NCBI RefSeq assembly: GCF_030272615.1
Contig: NC_081414.1
Span: 522,781,637-522,845,636 of the forward strand
DNA from: Cryptomeria japonica
Taxonomy: Eukaryota; Streptophyta; Pinopsida; Cupressales; Cupressaceae
DNA: 64,000 bases
Direction: 5' to 3'
Shown one piece after another: positions 58,346-64,000 of the stretch (the first letter of the stretch is position 1; every line of letters starts with the position of its first letter). Below the pieces are notes generated by a model. The model had not been told where the DNA came from. It saw only the letters and a list, made by a program, of their open reading frames with translations, and ran no database searches. The position numbers and the translations under genes are program-made.

Positions 58346-58729
58346 TCATTCCAAGCCAAAGCTCATATGATGTTTTCTCATATTTCTTCCTAAGAAGAAC
58401 TCTTTTGAGAGTGTATACAGCAGAATGTATTGCTTCTCTCTAGTAAAATTTTGGTAGGTTGCTTCTTTGATCATAGTTCTAGTTTCCTCTTGTATAGTCA
58501 TGTTCATTCTTTCCACTATATCATTCTGTTGAGGTGTCCTAGGGGTGGACAAATATCCCCTAATTCCATATTTCTCACAAAAAGTATCAAATTCATTAGA
58601 AACAAATTCTCCTCCTCTGTCAAATCTTAAGCATTTGATTCTTCTATCAACTTTCTCAACTCTAGCTTTGAATATCTTAAATTTTTCTAATGCCTCTAAC
58701 TTTTCTCTTAAAAATGCAACCCAAGTCAT
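58346..58729 (-). pseudogene. Copia integrase core fragment
   Basis: Reads TWVAFLREKLEALEKFKIFK, RFDRGGEFVSNEFDTFCEKY (second catalytic Asp), GYLSTPRTPQQNDIVERMNM (catalytic Glu). The usual NGVVERKN reads NDIVERMN. The end LGRNMRKHHMSFGLE shows frame damage. The first catalytic Asp and the zinc region lie upstream in damaged frames. Confidence 0.88.
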
Positions 58730-60418
58730 TCTAGAATGATCGTCAATTAAGAGAATAGAATACCTCGCACCTTGTAAATTCCTTATTTTGGTTGGATCGC
58801 ATAAGTTTGTGTACCAAATCTAAAAATCTAGTAGAAGATTGTTCATTTCCTCTAAATGTTCCCTTTGTCTATTTCCCACTTCAAATTCTTTGCAAATATT
58901 GTAATCTAATCTAGTTAGTCTCAGTAAACCTCTCACAACTCTTGTCAAACTAATCTTCACCAGATTGTCAAAATTGATGTGAAACATCCTCTGATTCCAT
59001 AGCCAACTTTCATTGATCTAAGATAACAAGCAATGTCCTATAGGAGCCTCCAATTGATACATGTTTCCATTTGTCCTCTTTCCAGTAGCAGTAACAGTTC
59101 TAGATCTAACAACCACCATCTTGAAAAACAACAATGTAACCATTTTTGTGCATCTGTCCAACACTCAAGAGATTATGATGTAGTCAATTCACATAGTATA
59201 CATTGTCAGTGTTTTATTCTCCATCAAAAGTAATAGAACCTATTCCAACAATTTTGAGCAGTCTGATCATCCCCAAATCTAACAGAAGCACCATCATACT
59301 ATTCAAATTTTACCAACTTACTTTTATTACCAGACATATGATTTGAACATTCACTATCAATCAACCATTCATTTCTATCTCTTCTAACATGAAATTTTGA
59401 TGCAACTTTTTCAACAACCTTAGATATCTCCTTAATATTGCTAGGTTTAAATTCATCTTTTTCTACCAAGAACAAACAATCACCATCTTCATAATTTGAC
59501 TCATCGTCTAAAATACCACCATCATCTTTACCATACTAGGATTTCTTGTTGAACTTTACTTTGTTTTATTTAAACTTTTGTTTTGTTCCTCTCTCTGAAG
59601 ATCTAGATACATAATGACCAATCTTTTCACACTTAAAACATTTAAGAGACTGTAACGTACCTTTATACTTTATGTTTCCTCTCTTCAACTTTCTCACAAA
59701 GTTTGCTTCCATTTCATCCAGACTCTCATCATCTGAAGCTTTTGTAGCTTTAAATGAACTGTTTCAGTTCTTGCTTTCTCTTTACCAAACTTCCTCATCT
59801 CGAATATAGTTAAGGTGGCATACAACTGTTCTCTGGTGAATTTGGATGCATCTTAATTTTTTTCAATACCTTCAATATTTTGTCACTGTAACATTTCGAT
59901 AAAGTCCTCATGATCTTCTTGATCACATCCTTATCATCCAAGGTACCACCAAGATATTTGATCGCATTCATTACACTGTCAACCTTCTGAAAAATAACTT
60001 GTTATGTCTTCACCTTCTTCCATCCTCAAGTTTTGATATCTACCTTTAGTAGTTTGCATCTTAGCTAGCTTAACTCTATCATTTCATTAATATATTCTTT
60101 TCAATCTTTCTCAAACTTCATAAGCAATATCTAATGCAACAACCTTCACCAACTCAATTTTAGATAGGACACTAAAGATAGCATACCTTGCTCATTCATT
60201 CTCTTCATGGGCTTTAATCTCATCTTGGGTAGAAGGACCATTTGTTAGCATCACATGCTTCATCTCCATAGCTTTCCATGTCATGTAGCATAGAAATTAA
60301 ATATCCTATCATCTTCACTCTCTAGAAACTATACTCAAATCCTTAAAAGGTAGGAATAGTTGATTTATGTGCCATCGAATCTTCCTCGAGCAACTAGTCT
60401 CACTTTCTAGGAACCAAA
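58730..60418 (-). pseudogene. Copia gag, protease and integrase N terminus, heavily broken
   Basis: On the minus strand near 59640 the nucleocapsid knuckle reads CFKCEKIGHYVSRS, with the last Cys changed to Ser. Near 60000-60100 is KGRYQNLRMEEGED, the copia Gag motif before the knuckle. Near 60230 is TQDEIKAHEENE. Many stops and frame changes. It lies directly downstream of the PBS in the element's orientation. Confidence 0.75.
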
Positions 60419-60432
60419 GCTCTAATACCAAT

Positions 60433-61595
60433 TGTTGAATATCTTGGACATCTAAGAAGGGGGGATGAATTAGCTGTACCAATAAAAATCTTTCACTTAT
60501 TCCATAGAAATAGATCTGGTAAACAATCTTTTGATTACTTAATCACAAATAAATATAATCATGAAAGAGAATACACATGAACACCAGATATACATGAAAA
60601 CCCAAGAAGGGAAAAACCATGGAGAATGGTAATTACCAGTCATGAAACACCTATTAGAGTGACACCAGTTAAGGAAATTTTTACAAAGGGTGGCTCACTA
60701 CTAGAATGCTTACTGCAAGTGAGCTCACTGTCCAGCTACAACTACCAAAACAAGAAGGGCTCACTGCTTGGAAGAAGAAGAAGAAAGTAAAAGAAAGAAT
60801 CCACCACTAAGCACAACTGCCACAATGATGCAATGACAGAAGAAACCTTTGGCTCACTGCCTTTGGTACCAAACAACAAAAACACACAATCTCACTACTC
60901 AACCACAACTTCACACAACCTCACACACATTCTTAGAAAATAGATCTTCCTTTTCAATCCACTTGCTTCTATATATATTCTTCATTACAATCATCCTTTA
61001 TTTATACTAATCTCTGAAATAAGAATTTCCCATCGACCAAAAAAATAATTCATTGGAACACAAATTGAAATAGGTATACACTAAACATTCTCACGGTGGA
61101 AAAGAATGTGAAGTAGACCACTCCACAATGCACTACATTGATCAAAACAACACATTATCCATATGCCATAAATACTAGAGAAAAATAGAAACATTCAAGG
61201 TCATCCAACCCTAGAATGAATATATCCACAACACAACTCCAAAGCTCATCATCATATCCCAAATTAAAATATCAAAGATAAAGACATTAATAATATAAAT
61301 CCAAAATCTCATCATCAAAACTAGAAATGTGGAGAAATGTAGAACTCTGCAAACACTGTCAAACATCATCATCACTGAACATACTTCTGGAGCACAACTT
61401 CCAAAGCACAAAATCATAAGCATGACATCTCAAAGAAACTTCCAACAACATATTAAAAACTCATGACCACAACTGCAACATATCGGAAATGCAGAGCACA
61501 AACAAATCATTAAAACACATAATCAGTACATTGACATCAATGACAACCATATTGATAATCATACTTGATGCGTCATCAACTTCATATTTGCAACA
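60433..61595 (-). repeat. 5' LTR of the minus-strand copia (1163 bp)
   Basis: On the plus strand it runs TGTTGAATATC to ATTTGCAACA. Similar to 55089-56261 along its length, with substitutions and small indels. Confidence 0.92.
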
Positions 61596-62421
61596 AAGAT
61601 GTATAACAACTCCCCTAAAATTGTCTGTAATAATGTAGTGCAAGAAGATGAATAAGAAACATATAAAATGTATAAGATAGTACCCAACTAGAAAAGGTGT
61701 TAAAAAAAGACTCATTTATATAAAGGTGAACATGATTGTGATTGCAAATAACAATGTATTTGTATAATGAGAGTGGTGAAGTTAGCAATAAATATATATT
61801 TATATAATTATATTGATCTTTGGTTCTAGGAGAAAGTCTAGAGGATCATTTTATATGAAGAGGGTTCCCTTGAGGGCCTTATGGACCATTTGATACTTCA
61901 GTGTGGGAATTTCTAGGTGATGGTGGTGGCTACACATACTATACTTAAGACAAAACTTAAGGATTTTGAGGTGGGGAAGATACCCTATTTTTATTTGTTG
62001 GGGAGGTGGGCGGTTAGGCGTAAAATTTGAAGTTCATGTCTTGCCTTTGGAGATACATCTTCTTAGTCCTTTTCTTCCAATTCATCTTACATGCACATCA
62101 CTTTTAGTAATTCTAGAGAACACATATAAGATTAAGAGCTCATTCCTCAATGTTCTAGTTTTAATTTTTAGTCTCTTGTAGAAATTTCAATTTAGTCAAT
62201 GGGAGTGTCAACCATTTAATCCTATTCCTCTAGGTATCTTGTACTTACTAATTTATCTAGGGTCACCACCCTTGCCATGACTAAAGCTATAAACAAAGAG
62301 TAGTTTCCTAGGGCAAGAATAATGCATATGGTGCAAAACCAAGCATGTCCAAGTGAGCAAATATGTGCACCTATATATAGGTATACTATGCAAGTCAAGT
62401 AGTGTTGTGTGAAGAGGCGTG
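61596..62421. other. Non-coding spacer, nothing recognised
   Basis: AT-rich DNA between the copia LTR and the following LTR. No gene, RNA or terminal repeat recognised. Confidence 0.5.
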
Positions 62422-63578
62422 TGTAATACCCTAAAATTGGTCATCTAAACCATGGGCCCCTAATCTCGACAACATCACCAAGGTCCTAACCAAAGGCAAT
62501 TAAATCATTCTTGAACACATTAATTAATTATTTAATCATCAAATATTGCATGGCAAGTCAATTGCTCAATATTAATTAAATATTTATTTAATTAATTGAA
62601 TCATTCCAAGAATATCATTTTGATCAATTATCCTGTTTAATTTATTAAATATCCTAGCATATTTAATTAATTAATAAATTTACCATTTAATCATGCAAAA
62701 AAGGAATTAATTTATTACAAAAGAGGAATTAATCGAAAAGAAGGAGTTGAATTGAAAATAAAATAAAAGAATTGAATTGAGAGAGAAATCAAACTTGAGA
62801 TACTATTTCTTTTTCTAAATTTAGAACTTGAAATTAGAAAAGCAATTAAATTGAATTATTCTCTAAAATTAGAACTCAAAGCTTTTCAAAAAAAGAGGTT
62901 CAGTTGCATTAAAAAGACTCTTTTCTTGAATAAATCAAAGAATTATCTATTTTTATCACAAATGCATGGAATTAATTAATTCTTATTTCTAATGCAACTT
63001 TAACTTCCTATCTAAATGCATTTCAATTAAACTATAATTGGAATCTATCTCAAGGTTAACTGAACCTGATTTCTCAATTATTTTCAATTAATCCTAAATT
63101 GAGTTTTTTCATTATCTCTCTTGCGAATTCTCTATAAATTCAACATTCAACTCTCATTCAAAACACCCCAGAGATATTTGAGAAACACCTTGGAGATTAT
63201 TATTATGTTGATTTTGCTATGGAGTCATTGAAGATCTTGTGCTTGCTTTTTTGAGATTATTTGCATCGATATTTAGTTTATCCATTATTGCTTGAATCCA
63301 TATTTGTTTGAATTCATTATTGCTTGAATTATTCATCCATCTTGCATCCATACCATGCTCATATGGATTAAATCCTTCGTCTTGGTGTAGTCTAGTCACT
63401 GGTATTGCTTATAAAAATCTGAGAGCAATCTTATACTTGCATCTTTTAGAAGGCAATTAGTCACTTTGTTATGGTTTATTATTCATTGATTATTGACTTA
63501 CTAACCATACATGTAATGACTTGATTGAAGTGTTGTGCCTACAACTATCAGACCTCTTTTCACTTTTTCACACACACA
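62422..63578 (+). repeat. Probable Ty3/gypsy left LTR (about 1157 bp)
   Basis: Starts TGTAATACCCTAAAATTGG, a common start of plant Ty3 LTRs, and ends ...CACACACA just before a PBS-like string. Only one copy is in the window, so the boundaries rest on the TG/CA rule and the adjacent PBS. Confidence 0.55.
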
Positions 63579-63581
63579 TTT

Positions 63582-63598
63582 ATAGCGCCCACCATGGG
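63582..63598 (+). other. Putative primer-binding site
   Basis: ATAGCGCCCACCATGGG resembles the TGGCGCCCACCGTGGG-type site of plant Ty3 elements of the Tat/Athila group (from memory). The priming tRNA was not determined. Confidence 0.45.
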
Positions 63599-64000
63599 GC
63601 AGAAGGCTACATTTTTCGGCCTCCAAGACCGACTTTTTATTTTTGTTATTTTTCAGATTTTTGACTTTTTGGATTTTTGTCCGTACAGTCTCTGCGTAAT
63701 ATTGTACGACATTTCACACAGGCCAAAACGACAAACTGTAGGTGTCGTACGAACTGGAATGGTTTATCGTACAATCTGGTTAATACTATCGTACGATTCT
63801 GTCTTTTTCTGGTTAAAAAAAAGAAGAAAAAAGTTATGATTCTGGTTTTTTGTTCAAATTGATTATAATGACGACTGACCCTAGTTGTTTATTCGTCTAT
63901 CTGAGAATTTTTCACAGCCTAATCAGTTTTTGCAGAATGCTTGTCGAAGAATATACTTGCCGCACAAAGACAATATGACTACTGATTCATTATCTTTGCA
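63599..64000 (+). mobile_element. Start of the internal region of a Ty3 element, cut by the window edge
   Basis: Non-coding leader with repeated TCGTACGA-like palindromes at 63680-63800. No gag is reached before the window ends. Confidence 0.4.

Larger units (their letters stand above)
55089..61595 (-). mobile_element. Ty1/copia element, minus strand, degenerate
   Basis: LTRs at 60433-61595 (5' LTR in element orientation) and 55089-56261 (3' LTR), with TGTTG...CAACA ends. PBS on the minus strand at 60419-60431 (TTGGTATTAGAGC) and PPT AAAGGGGGAGAT next to the 3' LTR (56262-56273). The interior carries gag, integrase, RT and RNase H in copia order. The 5 bases beyond the right end (AAGAT) have no partner because the left side continues into a partial second internal region. 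Confidence 0.9.

Noticed and set aside
1-64000. CRISPR arrays, operons, bacterial signals
   Set aside because: Tandem repeats here lack spacer structure, and all recognisable genes are plant or plant-transposon types.

Overview
The window is nuclear DNA from a land plant with a large, repeat-rich, AT-rich genome. Plant-type Ty3/gypsy, Ty1/copia and L1-like LINE elements, the initiator-Met-type primer-binding sites and two plastid-protein gene remnants (NFU, Era-like) support a plant. A gymnosperm is my best guess because of the long single-copy gaps and the nested old elements; this is inference. No complete, intact host gene is visible. Almost every coding region belongs to a transposable element and is broken by stops, frameshifts or deletions.

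Layout. 1-592: 3' end of a Ty3 LTR. 1212-12398: a structurally complete Ty3/gypsy chromovirus-like element of the same family, with 3.3/3.2-kb LTRs and a 5-bp target duplication, but a dead polyprotein. It lies about 130 bp past the stop codon of a minus-strand NFU-type exon (12530-12718). 13625-16243: a 2.6-kb LINE-derived unit with a 19-bp target duplication. It joins an ORF2 RNase H tail to an unrelated charged, coiled-coil protein. 19405-22553: minus-strand pseudogene of an unrecognised protein. 23705-24325: three exons of a chloroplast Era-like GTPase. 28.1-28.5 kb: a 12-bp minisatellite.

About 29.35-39.23 kb looks like one DNA transposon with degenerate inverted ends and shared subterminal repeats. 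It has two convergent genes: a plus-strand Pro/Ser/Thr-rich gene built of small phase-0 exons, and a minus-strand DDE-type transposase-like gene (motifs DFAENY, SDNCTGQFKN, HGKGEHDG). An old copia remnant sits between its left end and the plus-strand gene.

40340-42800: a copia-type LTR with non-coding internal DNA. 43600-44450: minus-strand copia pol remnant. 45324-53158: a complete LTR element (LTRs, PBS, PPT, 5-bp duplication) that has no pol. It carries a zinc-knuckle Gag-like protein and a second gene containing a 728-bp almost pure purine tract. 54.5-55.0 kb: plus-strand copia gag fragment. 54982-61595: minus-strand copia in an LTR-internal-LTR-internal' arrangement. 62422-63578: a probable Ty3 LTR followed by its PBS, running off the window.

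How the parts relate: the pol-less element at 45324 shares its PBS and PPT strings with the pol-bearing copia at 55089, so the latter's family is a plausible helper. The strongest candidates for undescribed biology are the two-gene transposon, the LINE chimera and the pol-less element with its accessory gene.
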